Shown: positions 8,137-16,812, counted from the stretch's first letter. The stretch: DNA of 64,000 nt from Lachnospiraceae bacterium (GCA_024697065.1 JAILGE010000009.1:18977-82976); one strand, 5' to 3'. Notes: generated by a model from the letters alone, not told the origin. Numbers and translations: made by a program.

Positions 8137-8760
8137 TTACTTCACTATCTTCTCGAAGTCAGCCTTCGGATGGTTGCACAGAGGACAGAGGAAGTCATCC
8201 GGCATCTCCTCTCCCACATACTCATATCCGCAGATCCTGCATCTCCAGACTGTCTGTCCTGTCTTGGTCTCCCCCACTTTCTCGGGCTTGGGCTTGATCT
8301 CGCTCTGGTAGTAAGCATATGTGGCTGAAGCAGTATCAGCCAGCACCTCCATTGCAGTAGGCACACCGATAAAGAGCGTATGTGAACCCAGATCCACCGT
8401 CTGCTTTACATCTATGGAGAAATAGGCATTAGTGCCCTTTGTGATATAGGGGATGCCATTTTCCGCATATTTACAGTCCCTGAAATCTGCAAACTTATCC
8501 ACATCCCTTCCGGACTGAAATCCGAAGTGCTTGAAGAGTTCGAAGTCCGCTTCTTCGCTTATGACGGATATGTTAGCCCTCTTCGTCTCCATCACCATAT
8601 CATGAGTGTAATTTGCCTTATTTACAGCAAAAGAGATGGTATTAGGGTCTGACGCCACCTGCACAGCCGTATTGGTGATACAGCCGTTTTCCTTATCGCC
8701 CACCTTAGCTGTCAGCACAAACAGACCGTATGAAAGCTTGTACATCGCCTTATTATCCAT
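8137..8760 (-). CDS. Flavin reductase-rubredoxin fusion (high-molecular-weight rubredoxin type)
   Basis: 207 residues. Residues 1-150 form a flavin reductase/FMN-binding split-barrel domain (MYKLSYGLFVLTAK; GCITNTAVQVAS). A flexible linker follows, then a C-terminal rubredoxin with iron ligands C174, C177, C192 and C195 in the two CxxC knuckles. Proteins with this layout (Hrb in acetogens) move electrons from NAD(P)H to flavodiiron proteins or peroxidases in the oxidative stress defence of anaerobes. It is cytosolic. It ends at a strong terminator, and its 3' end has been copied to 6186-6253. No partner oxidase gene is nearby. Confidence 0.9.
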   Translation of the reverse strand: MDNKAMYKLSYGLFVLTAKVGDKENGCITNTAVQVASDPNTISFAVNKANYTHDMVMETKRANISVISEEADFELFKHFGFQSGRDVDKFADFRDCKYAENGIPYITKGTNAYFSIDVKQTVDLGSHTLFIGVPTAMEVLADTASATYAYYQSEIKPKPEKVGETKTGQTVWRCRICGYEYVGEEMPDDFLCPLCNHPKADFEKIVK

Positions 8761-8865
8761 TTTGTAACCCTCCTTTATTAATTCCTGTCCATTTCATTTT
8801 TATTCATTACATCATATATTCTATCACCTATATAAACTTTCCGACACGTAGGGTGTCAGTATTAT

Positions 8866-9339
8866 CTATTCTTTCTCGCTCTTGGGATTGCGCTCCTCGA
8901 AGAACTCTGCCATGGGCTTAACGGTCTCATTCAGGTTATTGATGGCTTCGTTGAGTTTCTCCAGATCGACGCTGTCTATACGCTCTACAGTCCTGGACAT
9001 ATCATCCGTTGCCTGTACCGTAAGAGTATTGATATTTGCCACCGTACCGCCCAGATCCGCTTCCTTGAGCTCTGTGGTGAGATATTCCAGATTATTCAGG
9101 GACACCATGGTGCTGTTGTATACCGTATTTACTTTTGGCACCACATAGGCCGCCAGACAGATCACTATGATCAAAACCGTACCTGTGAAGATAACACTCA
9201 GCATAGACATCACGAAGGACAGCTTCTGGTACTTTAACTGTGACTTTTCCGTCTGAGCCATTTCCTTATTGTGTTCTTCCACATTCTGTCTGTAGCTTGC
9301 TGTATCCTGATCCGTTCCCATATCTGTCACCATTCTCAT
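8866..9339 (-). CDS. Membrane protein with single TM and extracytoplasmic coiled coil
   Basis: 157 residues, not assigned to a family. The N-terminus of about 40 residues is polar and lysine/glutamate rich. One strong membrane segment follows at about residues 42-70 (MSMLSVIFTGTVLIIVICLA), then heptad-rich helix with repeated asparagine/leucine positions (NNLEYLTTELKEADL, then IDSVDLEKLNEAINNLNETV). The layout resembles DUF948-like proteins. The start is uncertain: ATGs at 9339, 9333 and 9321 are all in frame and none has a strong ribosome binding site. It lies 50 bp after the glycosylphosphotransferase gene and may belong to the same operon. Confidence 0.65.
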   Translation of the reverse strand: MRMVTDMGTDQDTASYRQNVEEHNKEMAQTEKSQLKYQKLSFVMSMLSVIFTGTVLIIVICLAAYVVPKVNTVYNSTMVSLNNLEYLTTELKEADLGGTVANINTLTVQATDDMSRTVERIDSVDLEKLNEAINNLNETVKPMAEFFEERNPKSEKE

Positions 9340-9389
9340 CTGAATTACTTTCGGGTGTTATGCCCGGCATTCTGTTTTTCGGTTAATAT

Positions 9390-10793
9390 CTATTCATTCT
9401 TATCGTCGTCAGCTTTGCTTTCGAACCCCTCCGTTGCTTCCTTGGAGAAGAGCACTCTGACCGTCATGAGCATCAGCCTCAGATCGAGCAAGACACTGTA
9501 ATTCTCAATATACATGAGATCCAGTTTGAGCTTATCTAAAGGTGACGTATCATACTTTCCATATACCTGTGCATATCCCGTCAGTCCGCCGCGCACCTTG
9601 AGTCTCATGGCAAATTCAGGGATCTGCTCCGTATATTCCTTCACATTCTCCACTCTCTCCGGTCTGGGGCCAACAATACTCATATCGCCCTTAATGATAT
9701 TAAGCAGCTGCGGGAGTTCATCCAGCCTGCAGGCTCTTATGTATTTACCAACCTTAGTGATCCTTGGATCCTCGTCCTCAGCGGGATGAGGCGTATGGTC
9801 CTTCTCCGCATCAACTATCATACTTCTGAACTTAAGTATGTCGAATTCCCTGCCGTCCATTGTGACACGCTTTTGCTTGAAGAACACCGGACCTCCGTCG
9901 CAAAGCTTTACAGCCAGTGCAGTGAGCATAAATACAGGTGATAATACTATAAGAGCTAACAGCGACAGCACCAGATCCATGCTCCTCTTGGCTATCCTGT
10001 TGCCCAGAGTCATGCTGATACCGTTTACCATGATGAGCGGTGTATCGAAGAGATTGATTGCCTCTCCGCCGCTCTCTATGACATCCGAGATCTTGGGTGT
10101 CAGATAGATCCTGATCTCTTTCTCATAGCAGTATTTCAATATATCATTACGCTGTTCGGCGGGAATATCACTTACGATCACTCCGTCAAATTCATCGATA
10201 CGGCTGATTATGGTTTCAAGAGGCTCTGTATATGACATCATCTCGGATACATGATACCTGTCGCCTCTGCCATCCATCTTAGTCTTAAGCACCTCGCCGT
10301 TCTCATTGCCGTAGATCATCAGCATGTTGTAAGGCCGTCGAGTCATATGATAAATAAACGTACACACAAATACGTAAACGCATGCCACTACCATATCCAC
10401 TGCCGTAAGTACCAGCATACCGGTAGTAGATAACATCCTGTTATCCATAAGACAAAGCTGTAAGTAGGTGATGATATTACAGATTATCAGTGATACCGAT
10501 TGGGATATCACGACTTCCGACATCTTGAGATATCCGAATCTGAATCCCTCATTACCGTTGATGATTCCTGCTGCCAATATGCCATATACCAACATCAGGA
10601 CGTACTTTCCTCGTCCCTCAAAAGGCCTGGATGACTCCGGCTTGTAGAAATACACCCAGACATAATAATATATCAGACACAGAAAAACCACTTCGGCAAG
10701 CTCAGTAATTCTCCGCTTTATCAGTCGTACGTCGTTATATCTGCGGGGATTCTCCCTCATTGCACTGTTTTGTTTTCTGTTTTCTTTTTCCAT
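9390..10793 (-). CDS. Polyprenyl glycosylphosphotransferase (initiating sugar transferase)
   Basis: 467 residues of the WbaP/WcaJ type. Four or five N-terminal membrane segments and a central Rossmann-like region precede the catalytic domain, which begins near residue 268 with a membrane-entering helix ([18 protein letters not shown]). The catalytic core is recognisable by [22 protein letters not shown] and [12 protein letters not shown]. The enzyme transfers a sugar-1-phosphate from a UDP-sugar onto undecaprenyl phosphate, starting the repeat unit of the polysaccharide built by the downstream glycosyltransferases. It starts 19 bp after the cinA-like gene, so it is in the same operon. The first sugar cannot be told from sequence. 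Confidence 0.92.
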   Translation of the reverse strand: MEKENRKQNSAMRENPRRYNDVRLIKRRITELAEVVFLCLIYYYVWVYFYKPESSRPFEGRGKYVLMLVYGILAAGIINGNEGFRFGYLKMSEVVISQSVSLIICNIITYLQLCLMDNRMLSTTGMLVLTAVDMVVACVYVFVCTFIYHMTRRPYNMLMIYGNENGEVLKTKMDGRGDRYHVSEMMSYTEPLETIISRIDEFDGVIVSDIPAEQRNDILKYCYEKEIRIYLTPKISDVIESGGEAINLFDTPLIMVNGISMTLGNRIAKRSMDLVLSLLALIVLSPVFMLTALAVKLCDGGPVFFKQKRVTMDGREFDILKFRSMIVDAEKDHTPHPAEDEDPRITKVGKYIRACRLDELPQLLNIIKGDMSIVGPRPERVENVKEYTEQIPEFAMRLKVRGGLTGYAQVYGKYDTSPLDKLKLDLMYIENYSVLLDLRLMLMTVRVLFSKEATEGFESKADDDKNE

Positions 10794-10812
10794 CTTTCCT
10801 TACTGTTCCCGT

Positions 10813-11613
10813 TCAGGAATCCCCACCAAATGTCACCTTTCCGTAGTACTCGAGTATGCATTCTCTCATGAGCACCAAAGCGGCCGTAACCGTCTTCTCC
10901 CTTATCTGCGCACGATTCCCGTCGAAGTGATACTCTCTCGTGGTTATCTTACCTGCCACATTCACACCGATATACACGAGTCCCACCGGCTTTCCCTCCG
11001 ACTCATCGGGACCGGCATTACCGGTTACCGCAGCCACAACATCCGCTTTATACAGATTCGCAGAGCCTTTGCTCATCTCTTTGGCAGTCTGTTCGCTCAC
11101 TGCGCCGTATTTATCTATGGTCTTGCGGCTGACTCCCGCAAGCTTACGTTTTGCCTTATTGGAATAAGTGATGAACCCGGCCTTATATATATCGGACACT
11201 CCCGGAACATTGATGATGCGTCCCGCCAGCAGCCCTCCCGTAAGGGACTCCACAGTGGATACCGTGAGCTTATTGGCAAGGAGAAGCTCCACCACCACAT
11301 CCTCCAGAGTCTTCTCTTCATGTGAAGTGAATACATTTATGCCGAATGCAGCCTTGATCTCCTTCACGGCAGATTTCACCGCTTTCTTCGGCCCTGTGAG
11401 GCGGATATGTACCTCGCCGCAGTCCTCGGATTCGAATTGATGATCCACGCTGTCCTTAAAGCTCATACCGGATACGCCGGTCCTCACCTGAGCTTCCGTC
11501 ATACCGCAGATCTTTACCACTGAGACTGCCGTCTTTTCTTCGACCGGTTCTGCGTTGATCTCTGCGCTCGAAGAATCTTTTAAATCGTCTTTAGATAATT
11601 CCTTATCGCTCAT
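10813..11613 (-). CDS. CinA-like protein: KH-type domain plus PncC amidohydrolase domain
   Basis: 266 residues. The C-terminal 160 residues are the CinA/PncC nicotinamide-nucleotide amidase domain: VESLTGGLLAGRI (residues 121-133, catalytic region) and TGNAGP (197-202). Residues 30-95 look like the KH-type middle domain of full CinA (VHIRLTGPKKAVKSAV). The N-terminal MoaB-like pyrophosphatase domain is absent, replaced by a short acidic leader. It therefore probably deamidates nicotinamide mononucleotide as part of pyridine nucleotide recycling. It lies 25 bp after pgsA. Assignment of the KH-like part is by pattern only. Confidence 0.85.
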   Translation of the reverse strand: MSDKELSKDDLKDSSSAEINAEPVEEKTAVSVVKICGMTEAQVRTGVSGMSFKDSVDHQFESEDCGEVHIRLTGPKKAVKSAVKEIKAAFGINVFTSHEEKTLEDVVVELLLANKLTVSTVESLTGGLLAGRIINVPGVSDIYKAGFITYSNKAKRKLAGVSRKTIDKYGAVSEQTAKEMSKGSANLYKADVVAAVTGNAGPDESEGKPVGLVYIGVNVAGKITTREYHFDGNRAQIREKTVTAALVLMRECILEYYGKVTFGGDS

Positions 11614-11638
11614 ATCCTGTCACACCCGTAATATATGA

Positions 11639-12178
11639 TCAATCTTTGGCTTCCTTCATCACATCTTTATTCTTAACCAGATAGTCTACCAGCGAAATAA
11701 CCGTCAGTGCCAGTGCTATATACATCACTACCTGAGTAGGAATATAGAGTATCTCCAGGTTCACGGTCATCATGATCACCATGATCATCTGGGCAGTGGT
11801 CTTGAACTTTCCCCACCAGCCTGCAGCGATGACGATACCCTGCTCAGCGGCGATTATCCTGAATCCACTTATGATGAACTCTCTCGCCACCACCACTATC
11901 ACGATCCATGCAGGCATTATCTGCATTGCAGCGAAGCATATCATAGCGCTGCATACTAACAGCTTATCCGCAAGAGGATCCATGAACTTGCCGAAATTAG
12001 TCACCAGGTTGTATTTTCTGGCTATCTTCCCGTCGAAGAGGTCCGTCAGGGAAGCTATTATAAATATAGCAAGGGCGATCCATTTACTCGGTGCCCCTAC
12101 GATATCCGTCATCACGAAGAAGACGTAAAAAGGTATCAATATTACTCTGAATAATGTTAGTTTATTGGGTAGATTCAT
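11639..12178 (-). CDS. pgsA: CDP-diacylglycerol-glycerol-3-phosphate 3-phosphatidyltransferase
   Basis: 179-residue integral membrane enzyme of phosphatidylglycerol synthesis. The CDP-alcohol phosphotransferase motif is complete: D46-x2-D49-G50-x2-A53-R54, then G63-x3-D67-x3-D71. About four to five membrane segments follow. The length is normal. It lies 34 bp after rimO and before the cinA-like gene, a classic Gram-positive order (rimO-pgsA-cinA). Confidence 0.95.
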   Translation of the reverse strand: MNLPNKLTLFRVILIPFYVFFVMTDIVGAPSKWIALAIFIIASLTDLFDGKIARKYNLVTNFGKFMDPLADKLLVCSAMICFAAMQIMPAWIVIVVVAREFIISGFRIIAAEQGIVIAAGWWGKFKTTAQMIMVIMMTVNLEILYIPTQVVMYIALALTVISLVDYLVKNKDVMKEAKD

Positions 12179-12212
12179 AACTCACCTATTATAACATAAT
12201 CTTATAGCATAT

Positions 12213-13658
12213 TCATTCGACGATCTCGCCCGTCAGGTCGTATCCCTTCGCACCGGTGATCCTTATCTTAAGCGCTGCTCCGCTCATGATATCCGCATCC
12301 GTATCCACGAATACGTATCCGTCCACATCCGGAGCATCCATATAGCTCCTGCAGACGAGCACATTATCCTCGGGGATCCTGCCGCATACCATGCAGTCTA
12401 TCTCTCTGCCGCACATAGCCTCTGCCTTCTCGAAGGCTATCTCCTGCTGGATCTCCATTATCTCATCCCGTCTGGCCGTCTTCACATCCTCAGGGATCTG
12501 ATCAGCCATCCGCTCTGCCGCAGTGCCTTCCTCAGGCGAGTAGGCAAATACTCCCAGCCTGTCGAAACGCATCTCCTTTACGAAAGCCTTCATCTCCTCG
12601 AAGTCCTCTTCCGTCTCTCCCGGGAATCCGGTGATAAGCGTTGTCCTGAGGGCTATATCCGGAATGCGGGCACGGAGTTTACCGATGATATTCGCCAGAT
12701 CTGCGTGGGAAGTGCGTCTTCCCATCCTCTTTAAGACACTGTCTGCGCTGTGCTGTATCGGCAGATCCAGGTAGTGACAGACCTTCTTATTCACAGCTAT
12801 CTGCTCTATCAGCTCATCATCTATCTCCTCAGGATAACCGTAAAGGATCCTGATCCAGTTGAAGTCGCACTCATTTGAAAGCTTCTCCAAAAGCTCCGGC
12901 AGAGCCTTATGCCCGTAAATATCCGTGCCGTATATGGTAGTCTCCTGGGCTACCAGGATCAGCTCCTTCACACCTCCGTCGGAGAGCTTCTTCGCCTCCG
13001 CGATGAGAGTCTCCATTGGAACCGACCTGTAAGGTCCTCTGATCTTTGGAATGATGCAGTATGTACAGTTCTTATTACAGCCCTCCGCGATCTTCAGATA
13101 TGCATAATATCCGCCGGTGGAAAGTATCCTGGACCTGCCTGACACCAGTCTGTCTAAGGGCTCCAGTTTCTTACAAAATACCTCTCCGCTTACGTTATCC
13201 TGCTCACCTGCCGTGCGATCATTCCCTGTTGTCGCAGGAGAATCCTTACCCATCAGATCACACTTAGTGTCATTCTCATCCGCCTCATACAGCCCGTTAA
13301 CGGTCTCCACAACCTTGTCAAAGGCCGTGGTACCAATGATGGCATCCACTTCCGGCAGCTCTTCCCTTATCTCATCTGCATATCTCTGGGCAAGACATCC
13401 TGCCGCCACCAGGTATTTCAGTCTTCCGGATCCGCTCTTTAATTTGCCGCAGTCTATCAGCGTCTGTATGCTCTCTTCCTTGGCATCATTGATGAAGCAG
13501 CAGGTATTGACCACCATGACATCAGCTTCATTCTCATCATCCACCAGCCTGTACCCGGCTTCACTGAGCATCCCAAGCATCATCTCGCTGTCCACAAGAT
13601 TCTTGTCGCAGCCGAGGGATATGAGCATTAGATTTTTCTGAATCTTATTATTATCCAT
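12213..13658 (-). CDS. rimO: Ribosomal protein S12 methylthiotransferase
   Basis: 481 residues. The N-terminal UPF0004 domain has cluster cysteines at C17, C53/54 and C88 (ISLGCDKNLVDSE is the RimO hallmark). The radical SAM domain has the CxxxCxxC cysteines C194, C198 and C201 in EGCNKNCTYC. A TRAM domain ends the protein. It beta-methylthiolates an aspartate of ribosomal protein S12. Residues 125-175 form a loop longer and more polar than usual between the first two domains. The upstream ribosome binding site is weak (AGAAGA). Confidence 0.95.
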   Translation of the reverse strand: MDNNKIQKNLMLISLGCDKNLVDSEMMLGMLSEAGYRLVDDENEADVMVVNTCCFINDAKEESIQTLIDCGKLKSGSGRLKYLVAAGCLAQRYADEIREELPEVDAIIGTTAFDKVVETVNGLYEADENDTKCDLMGKDSPATTGNDRTAGEQDNVSGEVFCKKLEPLDRLVSGRSRILSTGGYYAYLKIAEGCNKNCTYCIIPKIRGPYRSVPMETLIAEAKKLSDGGVKELILVAQETTIYGTDIYGHKALPELLEKLSNECDFNWIRILYGYPEEIDDELIEQIAVNKKVCHYLDLPIQHSADSVLKRMGRRTSHADLANIIGKLRARIPDIALRTTLITGFPGETEEDFEEMKAFVKEMRFDRLGVFAYSPEEGTAAERMADQIPEDVKTARRDEIMEIQQEIAFEKAEAMCGREIDCMVCGRIPEDNVLVCRSYMDAPDVDGYVFVDTDADIMSGAALKIRITGAKGYDLTGEIVE

Positions 13659-13752
13659 TCTTCTGATCTGTCACCCTTTGCAAAGCAGTTACTGTTCCAT
13701 TGTCAGTTATCCTCTGCCCTGCCTGCAGATTATTCCTATCCTTTATTTTGCG

Positions 13753-13788
13753 AAAAAAAGGGACAGGCTTGCAACCTGACCCCCTTTT
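13753..13788 (-). terminator. Rho-independent terminator of the yicC-gmk-rpoZ operon
   Basis: Minus-strand stem GGGTCAGG / CCTGTCCC with a 7-nt loop and one internal mismatch, followed by seven Ts (AAAAAAA on the plus strand at 13753-13759). It lies 20 bp beyond the rpoZ stop. Confidence 0.82.
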
Positions 13789-13807
13789 AAACATAGATTA
13801 TGAACGA

Positions 13808-14146
13808 TCACTCTTCTGAGTTATCCTTGGAAATAATGCGCATCTTTCCCTGCTCAAGCTCCTCTACAGCGATGGAAAGGGGCTTTTTGCTGTACTTGCC
13901 CTGTCTTGTGGATACAAGGGGCGGAACATAGCTGCACTTAACCTCGCGGTGTCTTGCAGGCTCAGCTCCGTTCATTCTCTCACGTCTGACAGCATCGGAA
14001 GCTGCCTGTACAGCGATGATCTGTCTGGCACGCTTAGCGGTAGCCATAACGATTGAATAACGGCTGGCAACTACGGGAGCCTCACCGTATTCAACTCCTG
14101 AATTAACAACGTCCATAAGGTCTGTGTAAGACGGATGCAGCATCAT
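13808..14146 (-). CDS. rpoZ: DNA-directed RNA polymerase omega subunit
   Basis: 112 residues. The omega core is visible: LHPSYTDLMDVVN at the start, SRYSIVMATAKRARQI in the middle (residues 28-43), and KPLSIAVEELEQGKM near the C-terminus, the clostridial arrangement with an inserted loop. Omega assists assembly of RNA polymerase and contacts beta-prime. An AGGAGG box lies upstream of two successive ATGs (14146 and 14143). It lies 30 bp after gmk, the usual gene order in clostridia. Confidence 0.93.
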   Translation of the reverse strand: MMLHPSYTDLMDVVNSGVEYGEAPVVASRYSIVMATAKRARQIIAVQAASDAVRRERMNGAEPARHREVKCSYVPPLVSTRQGKYSKKPLSIAVEELEQGKMRIISKDNSEE

Positions 14147-14176
14147 GATATTTTTCCTCCTGATATTATCTCTATG

Positions 14177-14803
14177 TTATTCTGTAGCCATTTTTTCCAG
14201 ATCGGCTCTTACCTGTGAAATGAATTCCTCATTGAGTGCCGGCCTGAAATGCGAAGCTTCTATCATCCCGCGGACATTTGATACACATGTTTCGATATCG
14301 TCATTGACCGCGATATAATCGTAATCCTCTATCCCCTCGGATTCCTGCGCCGCACGGTCCATCCTTTTCTTGATGACCTCTGCAGTCTCGGTTCCGCGCC
14401 CCGTAAGTCTTTCCTTGAGTATCCGGGCGCTGGGGGGTGTTACAAATATTAGTATGGCATCGGGGTAGAGCGCTTTCACCTTATGCGCTCCCTGGATCTC
14501 AATCTCTAAGATGACATCCTTGCCGCTGCGCATCTGCTCTTCAACATAAGCTCTCGGTGTGCCGTAATAATTTCCTACATACTGCGCATATTCGATAAAC
14601 CCGTTTTCCTCTATGGTCTTCTCGAACTGCTCCTTAGTCACGAAGAAGTAGGATTCACCTTCCTTCTCACCCGGACGCGGAGACCTGGTTGTCATTGAAA
14701 CCGACAGCGCATAATTGTCATACCGCTTCATCAGTTCCTTAACCAGTGTGCCTTTTCCTGCCCCGGCGAATCCGGAGATAACGACCAAAGCTCCCTGTCG
14801 CAT
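14177..14803 (-). CDS. gmk: Guanylate kinase
   Basis: 208 residues. P-loop GFAGAGKGT at residues 11-19 (the family usually reads GPSGAGKGT/S). GMP-binding TTRSPRPGEKEG and YFFVT follow, and the lid region contains LTGRGTE and RM. It phosphorylates GMP to GDP. It is cytosolic and lies between yicC and rpoZ in one operon. Confidence 0.96.
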   Translation of the reverse strand: MRQGALVVISGFAGAGKGTLVKELMKRYDNYALSVSMTTRSPRPGEKEGESYFFVTKEQFEKTIEENGFIEYAQYVGNYYGTPRAYVEEQMRSGKDVILEIEIQGAHKVKALYPDAILIFVTPPSARILKERLTGRGTETAEVIKKRMDRAAQESEGIEDYDYIAVNDDIETCVSNVRGMIEASHFRPALNEEFISQVRADLEKMATE

Positions 14804-14815
14804 TTTAAATCCTCT

Positions 14816-15694
14816 TTATTCTATATTCTGAATCTGCTCTCTGATCTTCTCGATCTCGGTCTTTATATTGATAGCCGTATTGGAAAGCTCGAGATCGTTA
14901 GCCTTGGAAAGTGTTGTATTTGCTTCCCTGTTCATCTCCTGTGCCAAGAAGTCCAGCTTCCTTCCCACAGTGCCGCCCTTTACGAGCTCATCCTTCACTG
15001 CCTGTATATGGGACTTGAGTCTTACTATCTCTTCGTCCACACAGATCTTATCGGCGAAGATCCCCACTTCCGTGAGTATCCTTGCATCATCAATATCTCT
15101 GCTGCCGAGAAGCTCTCTTACCTTATTCTCAAGCTTCTCCTGATAAGCCTTTACGATCTCCGGAGAACGTGCTTCGATAAGTCCCACCTGTTCCAGCATA
15201 CCGTCAAGCTTCGCTATCAGATCAGCCTTCAGATTCTCGCCTTCCTTGATGCGGCTCTCTCTGAACTTCTCAGCCGCTGCTCTCACAGCCTTCTCGAGAG
15301 TCTTCCAGATGCTCTCCTCATCGGCCGGTGCCTCCTCCATGGTAAGCACTTCCGGATAGCGTGAAAGGGTGGAAAGTCTTATATCATCATCAAGAGCGAA
15401 GTCTTCCTTCATCTCTTTTAAGTACTTTAAGTACTCTGCCGCCACCTGTTTATTGTATCTGACGGTGACATTCTCCTCGCCCAGGTCCTCAAAAGTAATA
15501 TATACATCAACCTTACCGCGCTCGATATACTCCTTGAGCACAGCCCTGACCGGCGCCTCAAACATTCCGAAACTCTTGGGCATCTTGATGGATTCATCCA
15601 GATACCTGTGGTTAACGGCTTTGATCTCGACACAGATCTTGCGGTTGTCTTCCTCTATTTCAGCGCGGCCGAAGCCGGTCATACTTTTGATCAT
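14816..15694 (-). CDS. YicC-family endoribonuclease
   Basis: 292 residues beginning MIKSMTGFGRAE, the family signature, and ending with the conserved C-terminal domain (KLDFLAQEMNREANTLSKA-type motif, then NTAINIKTEIEKIREQIQNIE). YicC/YloC proteins are RNases with a clamp-like multimer. It is the first gene of the yicC-gmk-rpoZ operon, just behind a consensus promoter, with a leader of about 30 nt. Confidence 0.94.
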   Translation of the reverse strand: MIKSMTGFGRAEIEEDNRKICVEIKAVNHRYLDESIKMPKSFGMFEAPVRAVLKEYIERGKVDVYITFEDLGEENVTVRYNKQVAAEYLKYLKEMKEDFALDDDIRLSTLSRYPEVLTMEEAPADEESIWKTLEKAVRAAAEKFRESRIKEGENLKADLIAKLDGMLEQVGLIEARSPEIVKAYQEKLENKVRELLGSRDIDDARILTEVGIFADKICVDEEIVRLKSHIQAVKDELVKGGTVGRKLDFLAQEMNREANTTLSKANDLELSNTAINIKTEIEKIREQIQNIE

Positions 15695-15731
15695 AAAAAC
15701 CCCCGGTCAAAACTAAAATCAAGCAAAGTGT

Positions 15732-15760
15732 ATTATAATGCAATGCGCCTGATGCGTCAA
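15732..15760 (-). promoter_or_regulatory. Sigma-A promoter of yicC-gmk-rpoZ
   Basis: Minus strand: -35 TTGACG (15755-15760), 17-bp spacer, -10 TATAAT (15732-15737). Start of transcription is expected near 15725, about 30 nt before the yicC ATG. Confidence 0.9.
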
Positions 15761-15834
15761 TTCTGCAATATAGCACAGGCTTATGTTCTGCCCTGTCACC
15801 ATGGAGCTCTAAGCAGGCTGCTCATCTCCATCCG

Positions 15835-16069
15835 CGCTCCGGCTCCCCGCCCGCTGTGTGATCTTACAGTGTTAAAGTGAGCCGTCGCAGTTCCGGGAAA
15901 TGCTCTGCTCACAGAAACGTCCTGCCACGGACGGCAGGACGAGCGAACAACGCTCCACGGAAGGAGCGTGTGAGCGGTTTCGTACACAGCGTATTTCAGC
16001 CGGCATTTCCCAAAAAGAACTGCAGGCGAACGTCACACTGTAAGATCACACAGCGGACAGGAGCCTGAG
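15835..16069. repeat. Large nested inverted repeat in intergenic region
   Basis: Imperfect inverted repeat with arms of about 70 bp. The core, 15851-15872, is the perfect reverse complement of 16035-16056 (22 bp); further out and in, blocks such as GCTC/GGCTCC, GCAGTTC and GGGAAATGC also match. The 97-bp centre holds a second stem (GCTCACA 15906-15912 with TGTGAGC 15969-15975) enclosing two hairpins, CGTCCTGCC/GGCAGGACG and CGCTCC/GGAGCG. No protein-coding frame fits. This fills most of the 370-bp gap between the yicC promoter and the tRNA terminator. It could be a miniature mobile repeat or a structured RNA. Confidence 0.8.
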
Positions 16070-16089
16070 CACGCTTGATATAGCATGGC

Positions 16090-16121
16090 AAAAAAATCGC
16101 AAGCCCTTTCGAGTTTGCGAT
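16090..16121 (-). terminator. Rho-independent terminator of the tRNA operon
   Basis: Minus-strand stem ATCGCAA / TTGCGAT (7 bp) with a 12-nt loop, followed by seven Ts. It lies 12 bp beyond the tRNA-Pro gene. Confidence 0.85.
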
Positions 16122-16132
16122 CTTCACATCAG

Positions 16133-16207
16133 TCGGAGTGACAAGATTCGAACTTGCGGCCTCCGCGTCCCTAACACGGCGCTCTAGCCAAACTGAGCCA
16201 CACCCCG
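16133..16207 (-). tRNA. tRNA-Pro (anticodon AGG)
   Basis: Full cloverleaf on the minus strand: acceptor CGGGGTG/CACTCCG, D-arm GCTC/GAGC, anticodon stem CCGTG/CGCGG with loop TTAGGGA giving anticodon AGG, T-arm with TTCGAAT, discriminator A. The body matches the usual proline tRNA. CCA is not encoded. An A at position 34, probably converted to inosine, is uncommon for a bacterial proline tRNA. Confidence 0.93.
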
Positions 16208-16261
16208 ATATTTGATTATTTGCGAACCCTGCTTCAAGCCTTCCGTCAGCCGATTCGCTAA

Positions 16262-16334
16262 AGCTGCCGAGCGGAATCGAACCGCCGACCTCCGCATTAC
16301 CAATGCGACGCTCTACCGACTGAGCCACGGCAGC
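16262..16334 (-). tRNA. tRNA-Thr (anticodon GGT)
   Basis: Cloverleaf on the minus strand: acceptor GCTGCCG/CGGCAGC, D-arm GCTC/GAGC, anticodon stem TCGCA/TGCGG with loop TTGGTAA giving anticodon GGT, T-arm with TTCGATT. CCA is not encoded. It is transcribed first, followed after 54 bp by tRNA-Pro. Confidence 0.94.
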
Positions 16335-16377
16335 AACTCTGATGAACTGCAGAGTCTAGCAGGCTCACCGAGTTCCT

Positions 16378-16406
16378 ATCTTAGCAAATTAGTTTATTAA
16401 TGTCAA
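16378..16406 (-). promoter_or_regulatory. Promoter of the tRNA-Thr/tRNA-Pro operon
   Basis: Minus strand: perfect -35 TTGACA (16401-16406), 17-bp spacer, -10 TAAGAT (16378-16383), about 40 bp upstream of tRNA-Thr. Confidence 0.9.
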
Positions 16407-16482
16407 GCGGATTTTTCATTCCGTATAAATGTTTTTCAGAATGTTTTTTCAAAAAGTTTTTTCAGATTATTTCAAAAACACT

Positions 16483-16812
16483 TCATTCCGCGTAAACATA
16501 CTTGTTTTTGGACTTCTCACCCAGCATCTTCACTTCATTCTCGGTGAGCTTCAGCTCTTCGAAGACTCTGAGGGCATCCTCCAACTGAGCCGCATTTATG
16601 CAGAATATAAGCCGCGTCCGCTCCCTGAGAAAAAGCTTTGCGAAAAACGATGGCTCCTGCCATCTTAGGAAATAGGATATCCTGGCAAACTGCAACGCCT
16701 TCTCGATCTTATGCCTGGTGCCGCCGATATTTTTCTTCTTGCCTCCTACGACTTCGCACAGGTCTATCTCATTATTCACTTTTACACGTGTAAGCATGTT
16801 GTCTAATTTCAT
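16483..16812 (-). CDS. Hypothetical protein, 109 residues
   Basis: I do not recognise this protein. It is basic, with no signal peptide or clear membrane segment; it has a lysine/glycine-rich patch (GGKKKNIGGTRHK, residues 23-35) and an amphipathic C-terminal half rich in Leu, Glu and Lys. The start is uncertain, since the ribosome binding site upstream of 16812 is poor and a second ATG lies at residue 6. It lies alone between the tRNA promoter and the GT2 gene. Regular codon use and lack of alternative frames support it as a real gene, but only moderately. Confidence 0.5.
   Translation of the reverse strand: MKLDNMLTRVKVNNEIDLCEVVGGKKKNIGGTRHKIEKALQFARISYFLRWQEPSFFAKLFLRERTRLIFCINAAQLEDALRVFEELKLTENEVKMLGEKSKNKYVYAE

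Larger units (their letters stand above)
7845..8204. repeat. Junction repeat J2 (right direct repeat flanking the GT-C gene)
   Basis: Second copy of the junction described for J1. Here the flavin reductase-rubredoxin 3' end is intact while the dehydratase 5' end is degraded. The mirror-image damage (J1 keeps the dehydratase, J2 keeps the rubredoxin) shows that an original single junction was duplicated and the GT-C gene now lies between the copies. Confidence 0.85.
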
